Origin: JBFHIJ01 sp963678775
GTDB lineage: Bacteria > Bacteroidota > Ignavibacteria > Kapaibacteriales > UBA2268
Length of the DNA: 64,000 nucleotides
Direction of reading: 5' to 3'
Assembly: GCA_963678775.2 (NCBI GenBank)
Contig: CAXXGR010000010.1
Span: forward strand, 186,001 to 250,000
This document shows, one piece after another, positions 27,158 through 35,355 of this stretch. The stretch's first letter is position 1; every line of letters begins with the position of its first letter. The position numbers and the translations under genes are program-made. The notes beneath the pieces are model-generated. The model was not told the DNA's origin. It searched no databases and worked only from the letters and a program-made list of their open reading frames with translations.

Positions 27158-28165
27158 TTAGTTTGTTACTTTTTCGTAGTCATGACTTTCTACACTTTCA
27201 TCCCATGCAGTCATAGATTTAGCTTTCATTACATCATAAATCATACCGTTAGCGCCAAATAAAAGAGATTTTGCATCATAGCCAATTACTCTTAAATATG
27301 CAGCTACAAAAGCACTTGTTTGACCAGTATAACAGTATACAACAATAGGTTTGTCAGTTGGTAATGTTTTAAGATCTGAATCTAATTTCAAACTAGTACC
27401 CGGAGTGTATTGGATAGCACCTGCAACGTGTCCCGGATCCAAATAATGTTCAGTTTTCCAATAGTTTACGATATAGTATTTAGATAAATCAGTATATAGA
27501 GTAGAATTACCAATTTTTCCAGGATCAAAACCTTCTTGGAAAGCTGCTTCAACTCTAGCTCTCAAAATTTCAGGGCCTGTTGTTTTTTTAGTGTCCAATA
27601 CAGGTAAGTTACCTGCATCAGCTTTTGCTGTTTCGTCACTAGTAAATTCAGTTGCTTTAGCATTGCTTACGCTATTATTCCAAGAAGCAGCGTTTTCTTT
27701 ATTCCAAGAAGCCATACCCCATTTCATCGAAGAAACATTAGTGTGTCCCATCATGCGTAATAATGAAGCACCATAAGCAGCTGTTTGTCCACTGTAGCAA
27801 ATAATTACGATGTCATCATAGCTATTTGCATCAATAGATTCTACATGATTTAATAAGTCAGCAAAAACTACATTGTGAGCACCAGCTACATGACCGCTAT
27901 TAAAATCAGCTTCAGATCTGATATCGATTAGGTATATCTTGTCCGCATTTGTAAGCAATGCAGTATTTACATCAGAAGCTTTTTTGATTACCGGAAATGT
28001 AAGATTAAGTGTTTCGAGATATTCTACTAACACCTGTGATTCGTCAATCGTTACGGGTGACGTTGGTGAATCATCATCATCACTACATGAAGTAAATGAT
28101 AATCCAAATGCTAAAATCATTAGCATCATTAAGTAATTTGTGCGTTTAAGCATTTCTTTAAACAT
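27158..28165 (-). CDS. Tandem-rhodanese lipoprotein
   Basis: A 335-residue lipoprotein (lipobox SFTSC near residue 27 followed by a DDDD linker) with two rhodanese domains. Domain 1 (about 60-160) has IYLIDIRSEADFNSGHVAGA and active loop CYSGQTA; domain 2 (about 200-330) has the GHVAGA motif and loop CYTGQTS. Both catalytic Cys are present. The start at 28165 has a GGAG sequence 5 bases upstream. It is the last gene of the minus-strand cytochrome operon. In Geobacter extHIJKL a rhodanese-like lipoprotein likewise accompanies an outer-membrane cytochrome conduit, so a part in the conduit or in sulfur transfer is plausible. Confidence 0.88.
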   Translation of the reverse strand: MFKEMLKRTNYLMMLMILAFGLSFTSCSDDDDSPTSPVTIDESQVLVEYLETLNLTFPVIKKASDVNTALLTNADKIYLIDIRSEADFNSGHVAGAHNVVFADLLNHVESIDANSYDDIVIICYSGQTAAYGASLLRMMGHTNVSSMKWGMASWNKENAASWNNSVSNAKATEFTSDETAKADAGNLPVLDTKKTTGPEILRARVEAAFQEGFDPGKIGNSTLYTDLSKYYIVNYWKTEHYLDPGHVAGAIQYTPGTSLKLDSDLKTLPTDKPIVVYCYTGQTSAFVAAYLRVIGYDAKSLLFGANGMIYDVMKAKSMTAWDESVESHDYEKVTN

Positions 28166-28201
28166 AAGATCTCCAAAAAAAATATAAAAAAAATAAAAAG
28201 A

Positions 28202-29560
28202 TTATTTAATTCCCCATGATTCAGGTAGTTTACCATCTACAGCAACTTGCTCAGAAGATTGTAGCTCCCAGTCGTTATCAAAATCAGATTTAAATAGATA
28301 TAAATCTTTATTTCTCAAAGTGTCTGCCTCTTTGATTATGTGGCAGGCGTCATAGCAAGCCTTGCCGGTCTCAGGAGAGCATTGAGCTGTAATCTTTCTG
28401 ATATTATGAGGGCTTGTATAGTTATATGATGGAAAGGCGTTAAAGTTCGCCAAATTAGATTCTCCGTATTTCTCCCAACTGTCCGGAGCCATAAGTGAAC
28501 GTCTAACTAATACCATTTTGCCCGGGCGTACATCTTGTATAGGGTTGATACCAATTTTAATATCCATGTATGATGGAACACGTGCACCGTCGCCATGGAT
28601 GTGGCAACTACCACAATTATTGTATGGCTGTGAGTGGCATACATAGCAATTTAAGTCATCATAATGAGTTGAGTGATAAACATTTGCCTTTTCAATATTT
28701 GCATGGCAATTTGTACATTTTGGTAGATTCTTGTTGTGATATCTTGTTTCATACATGTTTCCGTCACCGTGCATTTCTTCTGTACCGTGACATGATGTAC
28801 AAGTAAACTTTGCTTTTTCAAGATGAATGTCTACACTAGTACCCGGCGCTATACCAAGATATGCATGACCACCTCTTGTAGTATGGCAAGCAACACAAGT
28901 TTGCACCATATCGGGTTCTCTGACAAAGTTATGTCCGTCAAGTAAACCACCACCACCTGCAGGAGGTCTGTTGATATGACACTCTCCACAAGTACCATGA
29001 CATCTTGCACAGTTGAAGTCATATCCATGTTGCAATTCTTCTGGTAATTGATCAAACTCCTCAGCACCATTCAAGCCATAGCGGGTAGTAACTTTACGCT
29101 TTTGTCCCCATCCATTTGCATGAATGCTGGTTAGAGCATTGTGTGATTTAGTTGGATGGCATTCTGCACATTTATCCGCTGCATAATGAGACGGTGCACT
29201 AATGAAATCGCCCGAATGAGCTTCAGTTTTGTCATCTGTGCCTTCTACACCATTATGGCAATAAGTACATCCTAGCTTATAATGCTTTGACATTTTGAAT
29301 TTTTTGTATCCATCACCACCAAGATAAACTCTATCGTATGGTTCGATATGGACTACATCACCGCTACAACCACCGGCTACTTCACCTGTGTCAGGCGAGT
29401 AAACAGCTTTAAGCAACTCATAGTCAGCATGGCAGCTCTCACATGAGCTTAGTATTTCAGTTTTGTCTATTGTAGTTGCAGGTTCTTCATCATCTGCACA
29501 AGACAGCATAAAAGAAAATGCTAAACAAAACAGAAAACAGTAAAAAAGACTTTGTTTCAT
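28202..29560 (-). CDS. Multiheme c-type cytochrome lipoprotein (10 CXXCH plus CX3CH)
   Basis: A 452-residue lipoprotein (lipobox MLSC) with ten CXXCH sites in order CESCH, CTYCH, CAECH, CARCH, CGECH, CVACH, CTSCH, CTNCH, CYVCH, CGSCH, plus a late ACYDACH (CX3CH) site. The start is the ATG at 29560, with GGAG 6 bases upstream; the TTG at 29572 is unlikely. Heme sites 4 and 5 share a compact CARCHGTCGECH array. The last 110 residues lack hemes apart from the CX3CH. It is between the rhodanese and cytochrome b/NapC genes. It probably passes electrons in the periplasm or at the outer membrane. Confidence 0.9.
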   Translation of the reverse strand: MKQSLFYCFLFCLAFSFMLSCADDEEPATTIDKTEILSSCESCHADYELLKAVYSPDTGEVAGGCSGDVVHIEPYDRVYLGGDGYKKFKMSKHYKLGCTYCHNGVEGTDDKTEAHSGDFISAPSHYAADKCAECHPTKSHNALTSIHANGWGQKRKVTTRYGLNGAEEFDQLPEELQHGYDFNCARCHGTCGECHINRPPAGGGGLLDGHNFVREPDMVQTCVACHTTRGGHAYLGIAPGTSVDIHLEKAKFTCTSCHGTEEMHGDGNMYETRYHNKNLPKCTNCHANIEKANVYHSTHYDDLNCYVCHSQPYNNCGSCHIHGDGARVPSYMDIKIGINPIQDVRPGKMVLVRRSLMAPDSWEKYGESNLANFNAFPSYNYTSPHNIRKITAQCSPETGKACYDACHIIKEADTLRNKDLYLFKSDFDNDWELQSSEQVAVDGKLPESWGIK

Positions 29561-29591
29561 GGAATACTCCAATATATGTGATCCTAAGTTA

Positions 29592-31697
29592 TTATTGCGG
29601 ATTATGGCAATCTGAGCAGTACTGGTTAATAATATCTTTATCTAAACCGCCCGGGTGCAAAAACTTATTTGAATTTAGACTATCCGGCACAGGCATACCA
29701 CTAACTAATTTGGTAGTTATTGTATGACATATATTACAATCATTGCTGAGAACATTCCCTGATTTATCAACATGATTGCCATCATGACATCTGAAACAGC
29801 CCTTGCTGTAAAGATGTGATTCATGATTAGCATACACCTTCCAATTAGCATTCATTTCAGGGAAATAGTTTTTAAGATATATCGAGTTTAATTCAATGGC
29901 TGCAAAGTTGAGTTCGTCACGCATTTCTACGAGTATATTTGGGAAATTAGTACGATAGTAATCTGTGATAAAATTCTTTATTTCAGACAGTGAGTTTTCT
30001 CTTGACTTCAACGATTCTAATACTCTAACGCCTACTTTTTTTATGTTTGGCAATTTGGAATTTATTTTGTCATAAGCCATATAAGCATTGATAGTTTGAT
30101 AAGGATCATTGTAAGAGTGTGAAGGTCTATTATGACAATCAATACAATCAAATTGCTTGAACTTAGCATTCGGAGAGATTTGGTTGCCCAAAAGTCTATA
30201 TACTGTTTCTTTACCGTCAGAGTTAGAAATAGCTCTGACTAAGGGAATAGCATCTCCTTCTTTCTCAGGTTCTATATACGATATATCTTTACCGATTCCC
30301 ATATGGTAATGGATACCCGAGCTAATCCCAATTTCTCTATTTCCACCACCAACTTTCATAGTTAGTGTAATCTGATAGTGAGAATTATCTTCATCAGATA
30401 AAAAATAGTCTTTAGTAAATGACTTCTGATCGTAAAACTTTTCTTCCCAGTGGCATTTTTTGCATGCTTCGGCCGATGGTCTTAAGTACGTAGTTGGAGC
30501 GCCTAGAGGCTTATCATAACTATCAGTCAAAGTCATATATACCTGAGGCAATCCACTAAGCCTGTTTTGATCCCAAAGTGATTTCTTTTCAGTGAAGTGA
30601 CAATCTACGCATGCAATCTTAGAATGTGCAGAAGACGCGTAAGTGACACTTACCGGTTCCATAACTTCGTGACAAGCTTCCATACAAAAAGTATTTGATT
30701 CCGTAAATTCATAAGCTTTTCTACTACCGTATATTGTCGTAATTACAACAGTAAAGGACATCACGGAGAATAGAAAAAAGAAAAGTTGATGTTTTGCTCT
30801 GTTAAAATCTAACATTGGTAAGCGTTTACGAGGCTTGTCTTTATTTTTATTCTCTTTAAGCCAACCAAATAAAATTATTATCAGACCAAATCCTAATACG
30901 GTAGGAATAATGATGTAGGTTATAAGTTTTGTATATGGGTTATTAGTACCAACTGTAAATTCAAAAATCAACAGAAGAACTATAAATACAAGACTAAGCA
31001 TTGTAATAAAAGCACCTACGAGCGATATAGGATTTAGTAAAAGGCTAGGTAGTTCATCTGTTTCCAGTGCATCTGTTTCATCTTCATGAGCTATATGGTA
31101 GCCGGTAAACATTGACACAAATAATTCTGTGGGAGTGTTTCCTGTGGTTGCAAGGTAAATATGCGCAAACATAAATATAGTAAGAAAGAAACCCATTACT
31201 GTATGTAGCATCGCCATTGGCCATACGCCACCCATCCCGAAAATTTCATCCGGTGCTATTTCGGGAAACATTAAGAACCAGCCTGAAAGTATTATTACCG
31301 GGAATCCGATGAAGACAACAAAGAAATATGCCATCTGTTGCATTGGGTTAAATTTTTCTTTTTCACTTGCATGATATGGATGAGGCTCACCTAAGAATAT
31401 ACCAAAAGTATAAAACCTTGCTTGTTTAATAGATCTACCAATAAAATTTTTAAGACTTGGCAGATAGTGCTTAATATTCCCGGAAAAGATATTCATGATG
31501 AAATATATAAGATAGATAAATGATAATGCAATACCTGCAGTATTATGTGCAATCATAGATACTTCAAACGAAAATAGGAAATCACCACTACCTGAGTAAT
31601 GCAAGCTCATTCCAGATAAAATAAGCACTACAAAAAGTAAGGCATTGAGCCAATGCCAAATTCGTAGCCATATAGGATATAAAAAGATCTTTTTCAT
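29592..31697 (-). CDS. Cytochrome b/multiheme c fusion, likely quinone oxidoreductase
   Basis: A 701-residue inner-membrane protein. The N-terminal 230 residues form a cytochrome b561/FdnI-like domain with at least four helices and heme-ligand candidates in RIWHWLNALLF, SMIAHNTAG, MLHTVMG and FAHIYLATTG. Two further helices lead to a NapC/NirT-like anchor and a periplasmic part with one CX3CH (FCMEACH) and six CXXCH sites (CVDCH, CKKCH, CIDCH, CFRCH, CNICH, CSDCH). The combination of quinol site and hemes is like Cbc-type oxidoreductases of Geobacter, but with b domain first. It overlaps the upstream gene by one base (TAATG). Confidence 0.88.
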   Translation of the reverse strand: MKKIFLYPIWLRIWHWLNALLFVVLILSGMSLHYSGSGDFLFSFEVSMIAHNTAGIALSFIYLIYFIMNIFSGNIKHYLPSLKNFIGRSIKQARFYTFGIFLGEPHPYHASEKEKFNPMQQMAYFFVVFIGFPVIILSGWFLMFPEIAPDEIFGMGGVWPMAMLHTVMGFFLTIFMFAHIYLATTGNTPTELFVSMFTGYHIAHEDETDALETDELPSLLLNPISLVGAFITMLSLVFIVLLLIFEFTVGTNNPYTKLITYIIIPTVLGFGLIIILFGWLKENKNKDKPRKRLPMLDFNRAKHQLFFFLFSVMSFTVVITTIYGSRKAYEFTESNTFCMEACHEVMEPVSVTYASSAHSKIACVDCHFTEKKSLWDQNRLSGLPQVYMTLTDSYDKPLGAPTTYLRPSAEACKKCHWEEKFYDQKSFTKDYFLSDEDNSHYQITLTMKVGGGNREIGISSGIHYHMGIGKDISYIEPEKEGDAIPLVRAISNSDGKETVYRLLGNQISPNAKFKQFDCIDCHNRPSHSYNDPYQTINAYMAYDKINSKLPNIKKVGVRVLESLKSRENSLSEIKNFITDYYRTNFPNILVEMRDELNFAAIELNSIYLKNYFPEMNANWKVYANHESHLYSKGCFRCHDGNHVDKSGNVLSNDCNICHTITTKLVSGMPVPDSLNSNKFLHPGGLDKDIINQYCSDCHNPQ

Positions 31698-33136
31698 TAT
31701 TTTTTCCCTGTACGTTTGAAATACCAGCGTAAAAAACTATGTAATAAAATGAAGATAGCAGTTATACTTAATAGCATTATAAAACCGGTATCTAAAATAA
31801 GATTCCTTGTAGTACCAACTACATAAGCATCACTTAATATAGTACCATTGATAAAACCAAACTTTTCACGAGACCTTTCTTTTTCGTGTTTATAGAGTTT
31901 TGTCATCAATATCGAGTTTTTAGAGTGACATTCCTCACATTTCTGTACCGTCTTTTCAGGTGGTAATATATCATGAGACATATGTGGTGGAGAAAAAGAT
32001 GAGTGACAATCTATGCACCGAACAGTTTCCCAATGTATAGACATTTTAGGTAGCCATTCATGAGCTTTTTCTACGGTACTTACGTTATATTTATCCATCA
32101 TAGCTTTGTCCACGTGGCAAACTACGCAATAAACCATTTGATTTTCGATGAAGGTCGTTTTATTGATATGGTTTGCAGAAAACACCGCAGGAGTAATTTC
32201 AGGTATCTTCGCAATATCATGCTCGCCATGACAGAATGTGCAAGAAGGAGAATCTTCATTCCCATTTGCTAAGGCTTTACCGTGGATACTCATTTCATAT
32301 TCATGAGCTGTAGATATGTGGCATTTACCGCAAACTTTTGAGATATTTAATTTGTTTACAGTAGAAGTAGGAGAAGAAGCTTTTTGTAAATCGTGAGTTC
32401 CATGGCAATCTATACAAGTTGCTGCATTTTGGTTTCCTGACATAAGCTGACTACCATGCACACTTTTTTCGTAGTTAACTAAGGATTTTGAAAAAGTAGT
32501 CTGATTTTCGCTCTTTATATGACAGCTTATGCAAAGTTTCTCTTGATTTTGTTTTAGCTTGATAGTAATACTTTCTGAAGCAGATGTGATAGGCTTCCTG
32601 TGGCAAGTTATGCACGTAGGAGCACGATTGCTTTCAGCTAAAGATTTATGCTCTGAAATGCCATGTGCTTTTGCAACATCCTCATGGCAATGACCACAGT
32701 ATGCTACAGATTTAGATTCGTGCATTGGCGAATCAATACTTTTGGGACTAATTACATTATGAGTACCGTGGCAGGCTTTGCAGTCGTTAAGTGTAGCATA
32801 GTTTTCACTGGATTGGTTCTTCATTGATGCATGGAAAGGATGAAGACTAACTACATCCTTATGGCATGATTTACAATCAATAGGCTGTATGTTCTCTTTG
32901 TGAGGAAATTCATCAGGATCAAATCCGGCATGGCAGTCTACGCACTTAAGAGCAGAATGTGGGGATTGTTTTAGAATATTAGCATTAACATATAAGGAAA
33001 TGACCTTATCATTCTTCTCCATTGAAATATCCTGGTCAGAGTGACATTCCATGCATAGTTCATCTGCACTGATATTATAGGATATCACAAAGAACAAACT
33101 AAAGACAATGAGTACTAAGTTGAAAAGATATTTCAT
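31697..33136 (-). CDS. 13-heme membrane-anchored c-type cytochrome
   Basis: A 479-residue protein with an N-terminal signal peptide (start ATG 33136; GGTGAT precedes it) and thirteen CXXCH sites spread from about residue 27 to 415: CMECH, CVDCH, CKSCH, CKACH, CGHCH, CITCH, CISCH, CIDCH, CGKCH, CTFCH, CVVCH, CIDCH, CEECH. A single C-terminal membrane helix (LILDTGFIMLLSITAIFILLH region) with a basic end anchors it in the inner membrane, hemes outside. It is the first gene of the minus-strand operon and its stop overlaps the start of the cytochrome b fusion. The arrangement suggests it takes electrons from that fusion. The start at GTG 33148 is possible but less likely. Confidence 0.9.
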   Translation of the reverse strand: MKYLFNLVLIVFSLFFVISYNISADELCMECHSDQDISMEKNDKVISLYVNANILKQSPHSALKCVDCHAGFDPDEFPHKENIQPIDCKSCHKDVVSLHPFHASMKNQSSENYATLNDCKACHGTHNVISPKSIDSPMHESKSVAYCGHCHEDVAKAHGISEHKSLAESNRAPTCITCHRKPITSASESITIKLKQNQEKLCISCHIKSENQTTFSKSLVNYEKSVHGSQLMSGNQNAATCIDCHGTHDLQKASSPTSTVNKLNISKVCGKCHISTAHEYEMSIHGKALANGNEDSPSCTFCHGEHDIAKIPEITPAVFSANHINKTTFIENQMVYCVVCHVDKAMMDKYNVSTVEKAHEWLPKMSIHWETVRCIDCHSSFSPPHMSHDILPPEKTVQKCEECHSKNSILMTKLYKHEKERSREKFGFINGTILSDAYVVGTTRNLILDTGFIMLLSITAIFILLHSFLRWYFKRTGKK

Positions 33137-33148
33137 TACATCACCCAC

Positions 33149-33598
33149 GGATAAAAATTAAATATGAAGATAAGATATACAACTTGTAAAATATCTACAA
33201 TTAATATATATTAAGTATGCGATTATATGCAAACGTAATAAAAAACTTAGGAGCACCTAATAGATATAAATTGCTACATATCAATATATTGTAATATAAG
33301 ACTCTAAAAGTCTTATATGATAGACCTTAGAGAATTATTTTATAGAACATATATGATATATTGTGAGTTTAGTTGCACCTAATAAATATCGCAAAGATAA
33401 CATTGAAAAAAAACAATATTTGCAAAAATTTTCTCAATATTTCTTATTTATATTTCGTATATTAAAATTGTATAGAATAAATGTGCTATTGAAGTGGTTG
33501 TTATGAAGGCTCAGAAGGGCATACTTACTATCTGTTAATAACAGAAGTAAAATATATATCAAGATAATCATAAAATTGTCAAACGTTTCGAGGTGTTT
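33149..33598. promoter_or_regulatory. Divergent promoter region of the cytochrome operons
   Basis: A 450-base AT-rich region without a gene. It holds a palindrome TATAAGACT-N5-AGTCTTATA (33295-33317), a self-complementary CAATATATTG (33282-33291) and a near-identical 15-base direct repeat GCACCTAATAGATAT (33253-33267 and 33375-33389, one mismatch). No exact TTTG/TAnnTTTG pair was seen. The two operons it serves have matched functions, so joint control is likely. GAGGTG at 33590-33595 lies just before the ATG at 33599. Confidence 0.5.
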
Positions 33599-34192
33599 AT
33601 GTCTTTGAAAAAGATTTTAGTAAGTTCTTTATCCATTTTGGGTGTATTGTCTATATTGGCAGCATTCTCTGTATCTTCGGTTACAAGCAAAGAAAATGCT
33701 AAGTATATAGGTGCAAATAAATGCAAGATGTGCCATAAATCTGATAAAAAAGGTGACCAATACAACATCTGGGCTAAAGGATTGCATGCCAAAGCTTATG
33801 AAACGTTAGCAAACGAACATTCCAAAGAAATTGCTGCTAAAATGGGTATTAAAGATCCCCAAAAAGCTCCTGAATGTCTCAAGTGCCACGTAACTGCTTA
33901 TAGTGTAGATGCTTCATTGAAAGAAAAAACTCTTAAAATGGAAGAAGGTGTTTCTTGTGAATCTTGCCATGGACCAGGTTCGGAATATAAGAGTATGAGT
34001 GTGATGAAAGACATCGCGTTAGGCAAAACAGATGGTACTGATAAAGGATATCATCATATTACTGCAGAAACTTGCACGCAGTGTCATAACTCAGAATCTC
34101 CTACATTTAAAGGGTTTGTGTTCGAAGAAAAAGTTAAAAAAATTGCACATCCTATGCCGGATGCATATAAAAAAGAAAAAGGATATAAATAA
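33599..34192 (+). CDS. Secreted tetraheme cytochrome (cytochrome c554-like)
   Basis: A 197-residue periplasmic protein from the ATG at 33599; GAGGTG lies 3 bases upstream, and a GTG at 33593 is possible. A signal peptide (KKILVSSLSILGVLSILAAFS) is followed by four CXXCH sites: CKMCH, CLKCH, CESCH, CTQCH. The layout ANKCKMCHKS, APECLKCHVT, VSCESCHGPG and ETCTQCHNS matches the cytochrome c554-like family, which shuttles electrons. It is the first gene of the plus-strand conduit operon, 450 bases from the divergent operon. Confidence 0.9.
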   Translation: MSLKKILVSSLSILGVLSILAAFSVSSVTSKENAKYIGANKCKMCHKSDKKGDQYNIWAKGLHAKAYETLANEHSKEIAAKMGIKDPQKAPECLKCHVTAYSVDASLKEKTLKMEEGVSCESCHGPGSEYKSMSVMKDIALGKTDGTDKGYHHITAETCTQCHNSESPTFKGFVFEEKVKKIAHPMPDAYKKEKGYK

Positions 34193-34204
34193 TAGACAAT
34201 AAAG

Positions 34205-34233
34205 GATTGCATTTTGCAATCTAATGTTTTTTT
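34205..34233 (+). terminator. Intercistronic terminator or attenuator
   Basis: GATTGCA (34205-34211) and TGCAATC (34215-34221) form a hairpin followed by a T run to 34233. It lies between the tetraheme gene and the six-heme lipoprotein gene, and could make the first gene more abundant than the rest. Confidence 0.6.
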
Positions 34234-34255
34234 CTATAATTTTTTGGAGGTCATA

Positions 34256-35266
34256 GTGAAAAAACTTATCCAATTACTTTCGATGATGATAGTGCTTGTT
34301 GTTATCGGAGGATTGTTCTCAGCTTGCGAAGGTCCGGAAGGTCCGGAAGGTCCAGCAGGAAAAAATGGAGTTGCTGCTCTTGCAACTTGTGACAACTGTC
34401 ACGATGTAGACACAGAATTGAAAGCAAGAATGCTTCAGTATGCTGCCTCTACTCATGCTCTTGGTGGTAACTTTGAAAGAAGTACTGCTTCTTGTGCTCC
34501 ATGTCACACTCACGAAGGTTTTGTTAATGTATTAGCAACTGGTGAAACTGGTGATATTTCTAATCCAACTCCTCCGGGATGTCGTACTTGTCATAATATT
34601 CACACTACTTATACAGTAGATGATTATGCGTTGACTGCTACTGCTCCTGTAGAATTGGCTGTAGGTGGTAAAACTTATGATGCTGGTAAAAGTAATCTTT
34701 GTGCAAATTGTCACCAATCTCGTCCATTGACTTTACCTGAATTCAATGATGCTGATTTTGAAATTACTAGCTCTAGATTTGGGCCTCACCACGGTCCTCA
34801 AGCTAATGTAATTATGGCATCAGGTTTGGTTGAAATCCCTGGTTCTAAAGAATATCCAACTACTTCTAATAAACATGCCGGTACTGGTAATGGTTGCGTT
34901 GATTGTCACATGGCTGAAGCTTATGGCGTTCAAGCGGGTGGTCACTCTATGGCAGTTGCTTATGAATATCATGGTGAAACTGTACCTAATGTTGCTGGTT
35001 GTGTAGATTGCCACGACGACGGTGCTACTAAACTAGAAGATTACAAAGTAGAAATGCAGGCATTAATGACTGAAATTTCTGCTAAATTAGTAGAAAAAGG
35101 TTTAATGACTGAAAGTGGAAGTGCTGTTTCCGGTACTACAACTGGTAAATTAGCTTCTGCTCTTCTTAACTATAGATCAATTGCTATAGAAGATAAATCT
35201 TTTGGTGTTCACAATCCAAAATATGTAAGAGCTCTACTTACAAATACTTTAGAGTCTCTAAAATAA
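34256..35266 (+). CDS. Six-heme c-type cytochrome lipoprotein
   Basis: A 336-residue lipoprotein from the GTG at 34256, with GGAGG at 34246-34250 (5-base spacing). The in-frame ATG at 34214 would put the terminator inside the gene. Signal and lipobox end FSAC; a short collagen-like stretch GPEGPEGPAGKNG follows. Six CXXCH sites: CDNCH, CAPCH, CRTCH, CANCH, CVDCH, CVDCH. Codon use is strikingly GCT/ACT rich, in keeping with high expression. The gene is followed by an outer-membrane barrel and a 12-heme protein, so this is the likely surface or inner-leaflet lipoprotein of a porin-cytochrome complex. Confidence 0.9.
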   Translation: MKKLIQLLSMMIVLVVIGGLFSACEGPEGPEGPAGKNGVAALATCDNCHDVDTELKARMLQYAASTHALGGNFERSTASCAPCHTHEGFVNVLATGETGDISNPTPPGCRTCHNIHTTYTVDDYALTATAPVELAVGGKTYDAGKSNLCANCHQSRPLTLPEFNDADFEITSSRFGPHHGPQANVIMASGLVEIPGSKEYPTTSNKHAGTGNGCVDCHMAEAYGVQAGGHSMAVAYEYHGETVPNVAGCVDCHDDGATKLEDYKVEMQALMTEISAKLVEKGLMTESGSAVSGTTTGKLASALLNYRSIAIEDKSFGVHNPKYVRALLTNTLESLK

Positions 35267-35355
35267 TATAATTGGTATGCCCTGTGTATATGCGTATGGA
35301 GCACAAATGCTTTATGCAGGGCGCTCCAATTTTTTTCAATTCAGGAGCAAGTATA

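Noticed and set aside
33253..33389. Possible CRISPR from the repeated GCACCTAATA element
   Set aside because: Only two copies 122 bases apart, no further repeats and no cas genes.
34256..34400. Collagen-like repeat in the six-heme lipoprotein
   Set aside because: Only about four GPE/GPA triplets, a short linker rather than a collagen domain.
34319..35014. Several 60-residue minus-strand frames within the six-heme lipoprotein gene
   Set aside because: They are antisense shadows rich in Ser/Thr, caused by biased codon use of the sense gene; no start site or family signal.
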